Assembly: GCA_047777345.1 (NCBI GenBank)
Contig: JBKEEJ010000013.1
Location: forward strand, 1 to 64,000
DNA: 64,000 nt
Direction of reading: 5' to 3'
Source: Anaerocolumna sp047777345
GTDB taxonomy: Bacteria > Bacillota > Clostridia > Lachnospirales > Lachnospiraceae
The notes beneath the pieces are model-generated. The model saw nothing but the letters and a program-made list of their open reading frames with translations. It made no database searches and was not told where the DNA came from. A program made the translations under genes and the position numbers. This document shows positions 53,728 to 62,906 of this stretch, piece by piece (within the stretch, counting starts at the first letter, position 1; every line of letters begins with the position of its first letter).

Positions 53728-55026
53728 TTATAATTGAAAAAAACTTCTTATTAACTTCTCCAAATATTCCTGATCTTTAGTACCCATTAATTCTCTGGAA
53801 GAATGCATACCTAATAAAGGAACTCCAATATCAACCGCCTTCATGGGCAACCAGGCAGAAATAATAGGTCCTAAAGTCATTCCCCCGGCTACATCAGAAC
53901 GATTTACAAACTTCTGATATAACACACCATTTAATTCACATATCTGCTGTACTATAGCAACGGCTTCCGTATCAAAAGTGTACTTCTGGTTACTGTCAAT
54001 TTTAATAACAACACCGCCATTTAACTTGGCATGATTAAGGGGATCATATTTTTCCGGCCTGTTGGGATGAACTGCGTGAGCCACATCCACCGAAAGGAGA
54101 ATACCATCCGAAATTGCTTCATAAAGGCTGGTTCTTTTCTCTGAGCCAAGCCCTTCATAGATTCTTTCCAGTACCATATTTAACAGGGATGAATCTGCTC
54201 CCTGTTTACTCCGGCTTCCTATTTCTTCATTGTCATATAAGGCTATCAGATTTATGCCTTCCTTACGCCTTCCTTCTTTTAAACCTTTAAGAAGTGCCCA
54301 CACGGAAGTAAGATTATCTAATCTTGGACAGGAAATAAAATCTTCATCCATGCCGATTATGGATCCTTCTTCCGCATTGTATATGTAAAGGTCATAATCC
54401 AATATGTCTTCCATATTCACTTGTAACTGGCTAGCCAGATAATCCAAAAAGAAATTATTTTTATTTAAATTTTCCTTTATAGTTCCTATTATAGGAATGG
54501 TATCTGTCTGCTTATTTAATTCCACACCTTTATTTACTTCACGATTCATGTGAATAGCCAGATTAGGTATGGTAAGAAGGGGCTTTTTCATATCAATCAG
54601 TCTCATCCTGGGATGAAAGGGATCCTTGCTTTTTAAAGCTACCCTGCCGGCAACACTTAATGGCCTGTCCAGCCAGGTATTTAATATGGGGCCGCCGTAA
54701 ACTTCCGTATTTAACTTGTAATATGCATCGGTACTCATTTCCGCATTGGGTTTTATACGAAATCCCGGGTGATCCGTATGAGCCGCCCCAATACGAAGAT
54801 TCTGCCCTTCCTTCCATTCTTCTCCTACGGTAAATGCAAATAAGGAAGTGCCATAAGGATTAATATAATAAGCTCCTCCTTTTTCTAATTTCCAGTGATC
54901 CTTTAATTTAATTTCTTGAAAGCTTGCTTCCGAAAGCAGTTTGATTCCTTCTTCCACTACCTGATAGGGAGAAGTTGCCTTTTTTATAAAGGAAAGCAAG
55001 TCTGTTGCTGTTGTTTGATAACTCAT
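53728..55026 (-). CDS. M18-family aminopeptidase
   Basis: 432 residues. Dodecameric metallo-aminopeptidase with preference for acidic N-termini. Metal ligands lie in GAAHTDHPGFRIKP, LIALYDNEEIGSRSKQGADS and MHSSRELMGTKDQEYLEKL, and an LSVDVAHAVHPNRPEKYDP segment and GWLDRPLSVAGRV-like NTWLDRPLSVAG are typical. Role: peptide turnover in the cytosol. Confidence 0.95.
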   Translation of the reverse strand: MSYQTTATDLLSFIKKATSPYQVVEEGIKLLSEASFQEIKLKDHWKLEKGGAYYINPYGTSLFAFTVGEEWKEGQNLRIGAAHTDHPGFRIKPNAEMSTDAYYKLNTEVYGGPILNTWLDRPLSVAGRVALKSKDPFHPRMRLIDMKKPLLTIPNLAIHMNREVNKGVELNKQTDTIPIIGTIKENLNKNNFFLDYLASQLQVNMEDILDYDLYIYNAEEGSIIGMDEDFISCPRLDNLTSVWALLKGLKEGRRKEGINLIALYDNEEIGSRSKQGADSSLLNMVLERIYEGLGSEKRTSLYEAISDGILLSVDVAHAVHPNRPEKYDPLNHAKLNGGVVIKIDSNQKYTFDTEAVAIVQQICELNGVLYQKFVNRSDVAGGMTLGPIISAWLPMKAVDIGVPLLGMHSSRELMGTKDQEYLEKLIRSFFQL

Positions 55027-55204
55027 ATTTACTACCTCTCTTTCGTAATTCCAGGTTTCCCTGTTATTCTATGTTCATCTGTTGATTAATGCTTCTTATA
55101 TTTCATAATATTATAATACATTGTGTACAATTAAACAATACAACAATATTGGCAGGTTATACTTGACTCATGAGGCCCTCTGCTATATGCTAAGGAGGGA
55201 AGCA

Positions 55205-55954
55205 GTGGAAAGGTTAGATACCATGAATTATTTGTTGTTCCAACAAGCATGTGATAAAGTAATCAATAATAAAACAGAAAGCAATGAAATCGGCACATTA
55301 GGAGAAAAAACGATCCATGCCGTCTTAAAAAATTATTTGGTTCCGGATGAGTCTTTCCATGAAATCAAGGTCGGTAATTTTTATGCCGATATTATGGATA
55401 AAAACGGTATTATAGAAATACAGACAAGAAGTTTTGACAAATTAAGAAACAAGTTAAAAACTTTTCTGCAACTTTATCCCGTAACCATTGTTTATCCCAT
55501 TCCCCATACCAAATGGTTAAGATGGATTAATGAAGAAACAGGCGAAATAAGCAGCTCCCGAAAATCTCCCAAATCCGGTACGCCTTATATGGTATTTCCG
55601 GAACTGTACAAAATAAAAAATTATTTGCTCCATCCCAATCTTCGGATACATATAATACTTTTGGATATGGAAGAATACCGCCTTTTGCATGGAATAGATA
55701 AAAGGCAAAGGAAAATAGCTACCAGAAATGACGGAATTCCCATAAAATTAGTGGATGAAATAATTATCAATAACCCTTATGAATATTATAAACTGATTCC
55801 CGAAAATCTTCCGGAAACCTTTACCTCCAAAGATTACCAGAAAATTTCAAAATTAAGGCCAAGGGAAGCTTCTATAGCACTGAATATACTTTATTATGTA
55901 GGGGCTGTCAACCGCATTGGAAAAAAAGGACGAGCCTATCTTTATTCAAGATAG
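55205..55954 (+). CDS. Conserved protein with nuclease-like fold pattern
   Basis: 249 residues from GTG 55205, which has AAGGAGG 6 nt ahead; the ATG at 55121 lacks one. Residues 30-90 carry EIGTLGEKTIHAVLKNYL, then FYADIMDKNGIIEIQTRSF, a D-x(n)-E-x-Q arrangement reminiscent of PD-(D/E)XK nucleases. The C-terminal third looks like a winged helix (TSKDYQKISKLRPREASIAL, YVGAVNRIGKKGRAYLY). The family is a Lachnospiraceae-type conserved hypothetical, and activity is not established. It overlaps the convergent DUF3810 gene by 13 bp. Confidence 0.6.
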   Translation: MERLDTMNYLLFQQACDKVINNKTESNEIGTLGEKTIHAVLKNYLVPDESFHEIKVGNFYADIMDKNGIIEIQTRSFDKLRNKLKTFLQLYPVTIVYPIPHTKWLRWINEETGEISSSRKSPKSGTPYMVFPELYKIKNYLLHPNLRIHIILLDMEEYRLLHGIDKRQRKIATRNDGIPIKLVDEIIINNPYEYYKLIPENLPETFTSKDYQKISKLRPREASIALNILYYVGAVNRIGKKGRAYLYSR

Positions 55955-57174
55955 GCTTCTTTCTCCTCTTCCTGATTTTTCCGGTATTCTGCCAACAACA
56001 GATCAACCATCTTTCCGTAACTTTTTACCCCGTCACTTTGCTTGTTGGCTTTTAAGTAATTGTCATTTACCGTATTGGAAACCGTACTGATAACCGTATC
56101 TTCAAACTGTTTCCAATAATAATATTCATTTCTTAAATCTGCCAACATCTGTGTATTGTAATGTTTCAGCAATGACTGATATAAACTGGCATCCTGCCTG
56201 TATAACTGGTTGGCCGCATAAGTTAATGCAAGCATAATGCCGCTGTATTGATATTCCGGCTTATCCGATGCTTTACACACCAGATAGCCGATAAAATTAG
56301 CTTCATCTTCTCTCATAAACCCTCTTAAATGGGCCAGCTCATGACCCATAGTGGCAGGCAAGGAATAATCCGACGCATCTATATTTACATTGGCCTCCAT
56401 GGTAAAAGGCCAAAAAATTCCTATTATCTCCATTCTGGACATGAATTTTGAAAAAAAGACCGGTTTTAGGGAAGGATAATACCCGCTAAGTACCGGATAT
56501 TCCTCGGACAGCTTTAAAAACGCATCCTGCATATTGCCGGAAAAAGTTTTCCAGTCTCCATTTTTTAATTGCAAAACCCCGTTTTCATCCTCCATACTTT
56601 CCATGTCATGAAGTTCACTGCGAATATCCGATGCCTGATTGGCCAAATCCACACACAAGTTATACAGTTCTTCCACAGACGATTCTTTTATTTCCAATCC
56701 GCTGTACTCCGTAAAAGAAACGCGGTAATAATTTAGCCCGCCCATTACCAGGTATAAGAAAAAAACAATTCCAAGCGTACAGACTAAATTTAAAATACCC
56801 AATGCAAAAGTATAACCTGTGTCCCCGGATTTATGAAAAAACTTTCCCAAAACCTTTACAAAAAAACGAAACAGTAAAATAATACCAGCCACAGGAATTA
56901 CTATCACTTCTAATTCCATAAGGGAAAAGGGAAATATACCGGATACGAAACTGACGGCCCTGGAAATCCATTTGTAAATGCCTCTGGAAAAGGCATATTC
57001 TGTCAGTGTGGGGTTATTTTGCGCAAGCCATAAAATAAAAAAAGAAAGGGGTATAAAAATTAACAGAAGAGTTCTTTTTTTCCGGAAAACCATATACCAC
57101 TTAGAAGTTTTTTGGGTTTTCCCTGTCTCTGTCCTTATATCCATTGCAAAATCCAGCACCTGGTTGTCATCCAT
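55942..57174 (-). CDS. DUF3810 membrane protein with HExxH-like motif
   Basis: 410 residues. Three membrane helices near the N-terminus (LLLIFIPLSFFILWLA, LEVIVIPVAGIILLFRFFV, FALGILNLVCTLGIVFFLYL), then a domain with GHELAHLRGFMREDEANFIG. This is a metalloprotease-type HE-L-A-H site with a downstream E. DUF3810 is uncharacterised; a membrane-bound peptidase is likely. Confidence 0.85.
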   Translation of the reverse strand: MDDNQVLDFAMDIRTETGKTQKTSKWYMVFRKKRTLLLIFIPLSFFILWLAQNNPTLTEYAFSRGIYKWISRAVSFVSGIFPFSLMELEVIVIPVAGIILLFRFFVKVLGKFFHKSGDTGYTFALGILNLVCTLGIVFFLYLVMGGLNYYRVSFTEYSGLEIKESSVEELYNLCVDLANQASDIRSELHDMESMEDENGVLQLKNGDWKTFSGNMQDAFLKLSEEYPVLSGYYPSLKPVFFSKFMSRMEIIGIFWPFTMEANVNIDASDYSLPATMGHELAHLRGFMREDEANFIGYLVCKASDKPEYQYSGIMLALTYAANQLYRQDASLYQSLLKHYNTQMLADLRNEYYYWKQFEDTVISTVSNTVNDNYLKANKQSDGVKSYGKMVDLLLAEYRKNQEEEKEAYLE

Positions 57175-57264
57175 GGTACTCTTCCTTTCTGATTAAACTA
57201 TCTTCCTGCAACTGTTTGTAACGTAACATTAAGAAACATGATTAAGTAAACATAATTATTATGG

Positions 57265-58188
57265 TTACTGGTAATTTTCATGGTTATTACCATAGGTGAC
57301 GCTTTTAATAGCCGGGCTGGACTTGCTGCTATGTTTTTTTTCTATTTTGATTCCTTCCGTCGCCATATTGATAACATCATCAATTTCTTTTTCCGGCATT
57401 TTTATATATTCAGCCAATTCATGGATGTTTGCCTTACGCCCAAGTTCTTCTGCTAACTTCTCGGCGGCGTCCCTGATTCGATTGATTTTGTCCACCAGGG
57501 ATTTTTCAAAATTGGTATTTTCTTTTTTCTTTTGTATAGCAGTTTCCATAAATTTTTTTATATAATCAGTAACCCTGTCTTTTACCTGATTAGTATCCGA
57601 CAGTTGGGAGACGGTCTCTAAGGAACTGATAAGCCCCATATTACCTTCCTGTATCAGGTCTTCCAGGGAAACCCCCTGATTTCTATACTCTTTTGCTAGT
57701 TCCACCACATAATGGAGATTTCCTTCAATATAACGGTTTTTGGCAATATCGTCACCTTTTATGATTTTACCAAGTAATATGGTTTCTTCGTCCGGAGTGA
57801 TTTTTTTAATATCTTCTATATCCTTAAGGTACATTTCCAAATAAGAAGAATCTTCATCCTGCACATTATTTTCTGTACTTTTATCCTCTTTGCTTTGCTC
57901 GTTTTTTTCTTCTGCATTGGTTTGCTCCAATACTTTGGTATATTCGGATTCTTTTGCAATATAGCCTTTTATATTGATATGATTGGCCGCCAAATAAGCA
58001 AATATTTGCTCATACTGTGTTTCGGTCAAACTCATATCGCCAAACATTTTCTTAATCTCATTTACTTCCAATCGATTTCCCTGAACTCTGGCAATTTCAA
58101 GAATATCTCTTAACATTTCCTGGAATTTGTTTTTGTCATCCATACTCATTACCGCGTTATCTATCCTTCCTAATTCATAAATTTGCAT
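57265..58188 (-). CDS. Sigma-70-like protein lacking region 4
   Basis: 307 residues. Residues 17-75 resemble region 1.1 (EVNEIKKMFGDMSLTETQYE), 115-148 region 1.2 (SSYLEMYLKDIEDIKKITPD), 155-192 regions 2.1-2.2 (NLHYVVELAKEYRNQGVSLE, DLIQEGNMGLISSLE) and 228-282 region 3 (EKSLVDKINRIRDAAEKLAE). Region 2.3-2.4, which melts and reads the -10 box, is replaced by a Lys-rich helix (VKDRVTDYIKKFMETAIQKK), and region 4 is absent. It may bind core RNA polymerase without normal promoter recognition. The start is uncertain: 58149 or 58143 are alternatives. Confidence 0.75.
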   Translation of the reverse strand: MQIYELGRIDNAVMSMDDKNKFQEMLRDILEIARVQGNRLEVNEIKKMFGDMSLTETQYEQIFAYLAANHINIKGYIAKESEYTKVLEQTNAEEKNEQSKEDKSTENNVQDEDSSYLEMYLKDIEDIKKITPDEETILLGKIIKGDDIAKNRYIEGNLHYVVELAKEYRNQGVSLEDLIQEGNMGLISSLETVSQLSDTNQVKDRVTDYIKKFMETAIQKKKENTNFEKSLVDKINRIRDAAEKLAEELGRKANIHELAEYIKMPEKEIDDVINMATEGIKIEKKHSSKSSPAIKSVTYGNNHENYQ

Positions 58189-58412
58189 TACTTCTGACCG
58201 AAGGGCTGTGTCTTACATTTTATCCCATAAAAATTTGGTCCCATAAATAAGCTTTCAAGGGAATTTGACAATTTAGTTATATAGTGATTTTATTTTAGCA
58301 TACATGTACATGAATGGCAATTTGATTATTTTGACATGTATTTTACGTTTATTTTTTCGAATACTAGTCAAATAATGAAAATTGTACCGGTTATTTGTTC
58401 CGACAGCCGACC

Positions 58413-58440
58413 TTGAATTACTTGGTATTTATGATATAAT
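58413..58440 (+). promoter_or_regulatory. Promoter of the S1-domain gene
   Basis: TTGAAT (58413-58418), 16 bp, TATAAT (58435-58440), followed by an AAAAGGAGAG ribosome site before ATG 58485. Confidence 0.65.
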
Positions 58441-58484
58441 AAATTTATTCATTAACGTGCTTGTAATTAAAAAAGGAGAGAAAA

Positions 58485-59492
58485 ATGAACAACGAATCTA
58501 AAATTGAGTTAACTCAAACAACGGAACAAGTCACATCCTCTGATTCTGCTGCCAAAAATACCGACCTTACTTCCTCCCAGCAAGAAAATCTTCCCTCTAT
58601 GAAAGACTTTGAAGATCAGATTAACAAATCCTTTACCAGAATTAAAGAAGGAGAAATCGTAAAGGGAACGGTTATCGGTATATCCGATACGGAAGTTACC
58701 GTTGATCTGGGTTCATATGCAGAAGGAATCATACGACTGGAAGACTTAAGCAATAATCCCCATTTTTCCATTAAATCGGATATAACCATGGGACAGGAAA
58801 TTTCAGCCCTGGTCATAAAAGAAGATGACGGTGAAGGCAACATTCTTTTATCAAAAAAAGAAGCAGACAATCTTTTATCCTGGGCAACCTTAAAAGAGTA
58901 TATGGAAAACAGAACTGTTTTAAAGGTTAAAATTGTCCAGGCGGTCAATGGCGGAGTAATTACCTATCTGGAAGGTATCCGGGCCTTCATACCGGCGTCT
59001 CAGCTATCCTTAAATTACGTAGAAGATTTAGAGTCATGGGTAAACAAAGAAATCAGCGTGATTGTAATTAACGTGGACGAGGCCAGCAGAAAGCTGGTAC
59101 TTTCCGGAAAGGAAGTAGAAAGGGATAAGGCCATTCAAGAGAAAAACAGCAAATTATCAAAACTTCAGATTGGTCTAATAACCAAGGGTACTGTTGAAAA
59201 AATTGTTCCTTACGGCGCATTTGTTAGCATCGGAGACGGTCTTTCCGGCCTGGTACACATATCCCAGATATGCGGAAAGCGCATTAAAAGCCCCCATGAA
59301 GTAATAAAAGAAGGGGATGAAGTGACAGTTAAAATTACGGATATAAAAGACGGGAAAATAAGTCTTAGTATGAAAGCCGTAGAAGAAAAAGCTGAAGTAG
59401 TGGATAAAGTGGATGATGTTCCTTTTGAATATAAGGATGATGGGGAAGCTACCACCGGCCTTGCGTCACTTTTATCCAAAATTAAATTATAA
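58485..59492 (+). CDS. S1 RNA-binding domain protein (S1-like)
   Basis: 335 residues with three S1 domains. The first begins GEIVKGTVIGISDTEVTVDL, the second NRTVLKVKIVQAVNGGVITY, and the third GLITKGTVEKIVPYGAFVSI then GLSGLVHISQICGKRI. A disordered Ser/Thr/Gln N-terminus precedes them. It resembles the short Gram-positive homologue of ribosomal protein S1 (YpfD-type), which binds mRNA on or off ribosomes. Monocistronic. Confidence 0.92.
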   Translation: MNNESKIELTQTTEQVTSSDSAAKNTDLTSSQQENLPSMKDFEDQINKSFTRIKEGEIVKGTVIGISDTEVTVDLGSYAEGIIRLEDLSNNPHFSIKSDITMGQEISALVIKEDDGEGNILLSKKEADNLLSWATLKEYMENRTVLKVKIVQAVNGGVITYLEGIRAFIPASQLSLNYVEDLESWVNKEISVIVINVDEASRKLVLSGKEVERDKAIQEKNSKLSKLQIGLITKGTVEKIVPYGAFVSIGDGLSGLVHISQICGKRIKSPHEVIKEGDEVTVKITDIKDGKISLSMKAVEEKAEVVDKVDDVPFEYKDDGEATTGLASLLSKIKL

Positions 59493-59555
59493 AACCGGTA
59501 ATATAAAATTTTGAATCACAAATTCAAATCAGTATTATATTCCTAGTTGGTTCAT

Positions 59556-59612
59556 AAAAAAAGGATACGTTTAAATTTAATTCTCTCTTAACAAAATTAA
59601 ACGTACCCTTTT
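59556..59612. terminator. Bidirectional terminator
   Basis: AAAGGATACGTTTAA pairs with TTAAACGTACCCTTT. It has A-rich and T-rich flanks on both sides and lies between convergent genes. Confidence 0.7.
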
Positions 59613-59648
59613 CACCCGACCGGGAATAGAGATTACCCCAAGCTAATC

Positions 59649-60581
59649 TTAATTTGAATTATTTTTCTTAAAAAATCTTACGTATTTTCCTTCGGATTTT
59701 TTACCCTCTTTTTTCTTTTTGGATTTTTTGCTATCTTTCTCTTGTGTTGAATCAAAATCAGTAAAATCATTTTCCAAATTATTATTGTCTGCTTCCTGAT
59801 GAAGCATATCTTCTTCCTTTGGGGCATTAACTGGTTCCTGGGTTATGGTATCTATCGGTTCCTCTTTTTCATCATCAATAATGGTACCGTAGGAATCCTG
59901 AATCATATTCTGAAATGTTTCCGAAAGGGCTTCTCGGTACAGGTCCTGTTCCGTTTCCTGATTATACAGTTTAATTTCTTCATTAAGCGTTAACATCTTA
60001 TGGTCCAAAAAAGAAACAATGTCCGCACATTCTTTTAATTCTTTCCGTATTCTTTCAGGTGCGTTTCCTTCGAATTTGTAATAAATCTTATGTTCTAAGC
60101 TTGCCCAAAAATCCATTGCTATGGTTCTTATTTGAATTTCGACTTTTACATTTACCACTCTGTTGGATAAATAAATTGGAACGGCCACAATCATGTGATA
60201 ACTGGAATATCCGTTGGGTTTCGGAAACATAATATAGTCTTTTACTTTTAATACCTGCACGTCATTTTGCTTTGCAATCAAATCGGCAATCCGGTATATA
60301 TCCGAAGTAAATGAACAAATAATTCGAATTCCGGCAACATCATTAACATATTTGACAATATTTTCAATCGTAAGTTCCCTGTTGTTATGACGCAGCTTTT
60401 TCGCAATGCTTTGGGGAGTTTTTAAACGTGATGTAATATGTTCTATAGGATTATATTGATGTCTTAATTTAAATTCTTCGTTTAGTATCTCCAGTTTGGT
60501 ATTAACCTCCTTTAGAGCCGAGTCATACATGAGCATGACTTTTTTCCATTCTTCTTCTTCATTATAAAACACAGGTAAATC
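59649..60581 (-). CDS. Small alarmone synthetase (RelQ-like) with extra tail
   Basis: 310 residues from ATG 60581 (GGAGGAG ahead). The RelA/SpoT synthetase domain is clear: HITSRLKTPQSIAKKL, YVNDVAGIRIICSFTSDIYR, FPKPNGYSSYHMIVAVPIYL, VKVEIQIRTIAMDFWASLEH. It makes (p)ppGpp without a hydrolase domain. RelQ is normally about 210-220 residues. This one has a 100-residue acidic, low-complexity extension ending in a basic block (KKSKKKKEGKKSEGK, YVRFFKKNN). Confidence 0.9.
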   Translation of the reverse strand, partial: DLPVFYNEEEEWKKVMLMYDSALKEVNTKLEILNEEFKLRHQYNPIEHITSRLKTPQSIAKKLRHNNRELTIENIVKYVNDVAGIRIICSFTSDIYRIADLIAKQNDVQVLKVKDYIMFPKPNGYSSYHMIVAVPIYLSNRVVNVKVEIQIRTIAMDFWASLEHKIYYKFEGNAPERIRKELKECADIVSFLDHKMLTLNEEIKLYNQETEQDLYREALSETFQNMIQDSYGTIIDDEKEEPIDTITQEPVNAPKEEDMLHQEADNNNLENDFTDFDSTQEKDSKKSKKKKEGKKSEGKYVRFFKKNNSN

Positions 60582-60766
60582 CATTGTTTTAGTTCTCCTC
60601 CTTAAGCAAGGAACATTCCTTTGACCCACTGGGGCTTATTATAACACACAAATATGAACAATCTTTGAATATCATAAAACTTAATAAAATATTAATGTTT
60701 CTAAAATAAAAATTGTGCAATTTTTGCTTTTTGATTAATTTTTAACAAAATTCTTTCGAGTTTATA

Positions 60767-60794
60767 TTGACAAGATTTACTAATATGTTATAAT
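60767..60794 (+). promoter_or_regulatory. Promoter of the ABC-exporter operon
   Basis: TTGACA (60767-60772), 16 bp, TATAAT (60789-60794). Confidence 0.75.
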
Positions 60795-60830
60795 GAGAAA
60801 AGACTATCAAAGAAAGTGAGGTAAAACATA

Positions 60831-60911
60831 ATGATCAACTTAATTAGCTGCTACAATTTTATAATCAATAATTATGCAAATTACCTCAATAATAGGTTTG
60901 GCTTAAAATGA
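60831..60911 (+). CDS. Leader peptide of the ABC-exporter operon
   Basis: 26 residues (MINLISCYNF, then IINNYANYLNNRFGLK) with a GTGAGG ribosome site 9 nt ahead. Its stop codon (60909-60911) lies in the left arm of a hairpin, upstream of an intrinsic terminator and the exporter genes. This is the layout of ribosome-mediated attenuation, as for bmrB upstream of bmrCD in Bacillus subtilis. Rich in Asn and Ile. Confidence 0.65.
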   Translation: MINLISCYNFIINNYANYLNNRFGLK

Positions 60912-60950
60912 TTCTTTAGTATGTAATAAGTTTTTTTTAATTGAATCATT
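60907..60950 (+). promoter_or_regulatory. Leader hairpin overlapping the peptide stop codon
   Basis: AATGATTC (60907-60914) pairs with GAATCATT (60943-60950). The TGA stop sits within the left arm, so a ribosome stalled or paused near the end of the leader peptide would open this stem. Confidence 0.6.
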
Positions 60951-60966
60951 GAGACTGACTTTTATT

Positions 60967-60992
60967 GCCGTGGTAATTGCCACGGTTTTTTT
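60967..60992 (+). terminator. Leader terminator ahead of the ABC genes
   Basis: GCCGTGG/CCACGG hairpin followed by seven T. Placed between leader peptide and exporter genes, it would be the off-switch. Confidence 0.8.
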
Positions 60993-61139
60993 GTCCTTAA
61001 AATCGAATAAGGCAGTCAAACCATTATTGAAACATTTATTCGTTAGTGATAATTGGTATTTTATGGGGAGGAAAAGAAAAAGGCAGGATTATATTTATTT
61101 TTTTACCAAATGCATAATTCGCAAGATGGGAGTTTTTTT

Positions 61140-62876
61140 ATGAAAAAGATTACAAAGTATATTTTAAAATATTGGTATGCATATGTCTTCGCAATTATTT
61201 GCATGATTATCAGCGTGGCTTTGGATATGCTTTCACCTCAAATAACCAAGCGAATTATTGATGATGTTATTGTGGGTGGAAACAAAAAACTTCTTAACAC
61301 ACTGTTAATTGGTATCCTTATAGTAGGTGTGGGAAGATGTATTTTTGGTTATCTGAAAGAATTAACCTTTGACTTAGTAAGTTCCAAAATATCCACCGAT
61401 ATAAGAAGAAACTTATTTTGTCATATTCAGTCTCTGTCCATACAGTTTTTTGATAAAAACAATACGGGTGAGCTTATGTCCAGGGTAAAGGATGACGTGG
61501 ATAAAATCTGGAACGCCCTGGGTTTTGTGGGTATGTTGGTAATTGAAGTAGTAATACATACGACTATGGTTCTTTACTGCATGATATCCTTAAGCCCGAA
61601 ACTTACTATAATACCGCTCATTGCCATGCCCATTGTAGCCTGTATTGCAATAATTATGGAAAAAAAACTTGGCAATGTATATGAAGAAATCAGTGAAGAA
61701 AATGCTGTTCTTAATACGGTTGCTCAGGAAAACTTATCCGGTGTCAGAACGGTAAAGGCTTTTGCCAGGGAAAAATTTGAAATCAATAAGTTTTTGTCTC
61801 ATAATAAGCGGTACTATGAACTGAATATGAAACAGTCGAAAGTATTTGTAAAATATTATCCTTACTTTCAGTTCATAACAAAGCTGCTTCCGGTGCTGGT
61901 TATTATATTTGGCGGCATCAAAGTCATTAACGGTCAAATATCCTTAGGTACTCTGGGAGCTTTTACGGAATACTCCAATAACATAGTATGGCCCATGGAA
62001 ATGCTTGGATGGCTAAGCAATGATGTGGCCTCCGCATTTGCCTCCAATAAAAAAATTCAGAAAATATTAAATGAAACTCCGGTTATAAAAGAAAAGGAAG
62101 ACTGTACCGTTTTAGGAAATGTCAAAGGAACCATTGAATTTGATCATGTGTCCTTTGCTCAAGAAGATAAAGACATTCTTTCCGATATATCTTTTAAACT
62201 GGAGAGCGGCAAAACCCTTGGAATTATGGGTGCGACCGGTGCAGGCAAATCCTCCATCGTAAATCTTTTGCAGAGGTTTTATGATACGACGGAAGGTGAA
62301 ATTCGTCTGGATGGCGTAAATATAAAAGATTTAACTTTAAAGGAACTGCGGAGTAATATTTCGGTTGTTATGCAGGATGTTTTCCTGTTTTCCGATACCA
62401 TATACGAAAATATTAAATTTGGAAAAAGAGATTCAATCAGTGAAGAAGACATTAAGTATGCAGTTGCCAACGCTCAGGCAAAAAATTTTATTGAACATAT
62501 GGATCATCAGTATGAAACCATTATTGGAGAACGTGGCGTAGGTTTATCAGGCGGACAAAAACAAAGAATCAGTATTGCAAGGGCTTTGGCTAAAAAAGCA
62601 CCGGTTCTGGTACTGGATGACTCCACCTCTGCTCTGGATATGGAAACTGAGCTGATGATTCAAAAAGCTTTAAATGAACTGAAAAATACAACAAAAATCA
62701 TTATTGCCCACCGTATTTCAGCCGTAAGAAATGCGGATGAAATCATCATATTGGAGAATGGTTCCATTGCAGAACGGGGTACTCATGAAGAATTATTAGC
62801 TGCAAAAGGCTTGTATTACAAAACCTATATGGCCCAATATGGTGATTATTTAAAAAGTAATACCATAGCCGTTTAA
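61140..62876 (+). CDS. ABC exporter half-transporter 1 (degenerate catalytic site)
   Basis: 578 residues from ATG 61140 (GGGAG 7 nt ahead). Six-helix membrane domain (YAYVFAIICMIISVALDMLS, LTIIPLIAMPIVACIAIIME) fused to an ATPase: Walker A GATGAGKSS, Q loop, signature LSGGQKQRISIARAL, and Walker B VLVLDDSTSALD, where Asp replaces the usual catalytic Glu. Such a degenerate site is the mark of one partner of a heterodimeric exporter (BmrC/LmrC type). Followed by its partner 30 bp later. Confidence 0.93.
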   Translation: MKKITKYILKYWYAYVFAIICMIISVALDMLSPQITKRIIDDVIVGGNKKLLNTLLIGILIVGVGRCIFGYLKELTFDLVSSKISTDIRRNLFCHIQSLSIQFFDKNNTGELMSRVKDDVDKIWNALGFVGMLVIEVVIHTTMVLYCMISLSPKLTIIPLIAMPIVACIAIIMEKKLGNVYEEISEENAVLNTVAQENLSGVRTVKAFAREKFEINKFLSHNKRYYELNMKQSKVFVKYYPYFQFITKLLPVLVIIFGGIKVINGQISLGTLGAFTEYSNNIVWPMEMLGWLSNDVASAFASNKKIQKILNETPVIKEKEDCTVLGNVKGTIEFDHVSFAQEDKDILSDISFKLESGKTLGIMGATGAGKSSIVNLLQRFYDTTEGEIRLDGVNIKDLTLKELRSNISVVMQDVFLFSDTIYENIKFGKRDSISEEDIKYAVANAQAKNFIEHMDHQYETIIGERGVGLSGGQKQRISIARALAKKAPVLVLDDSTSALDMETELMIQKALNELKNTTKIIIAHRISAVRNADEIIILENGSIAERGTHEELLAAKGLYYKTYMAQYGDYLKSNTIAV

Positions 62877-62906
62877 CTTTTGGTATTGCTTAAAGGAGGA
62901 ATTACT

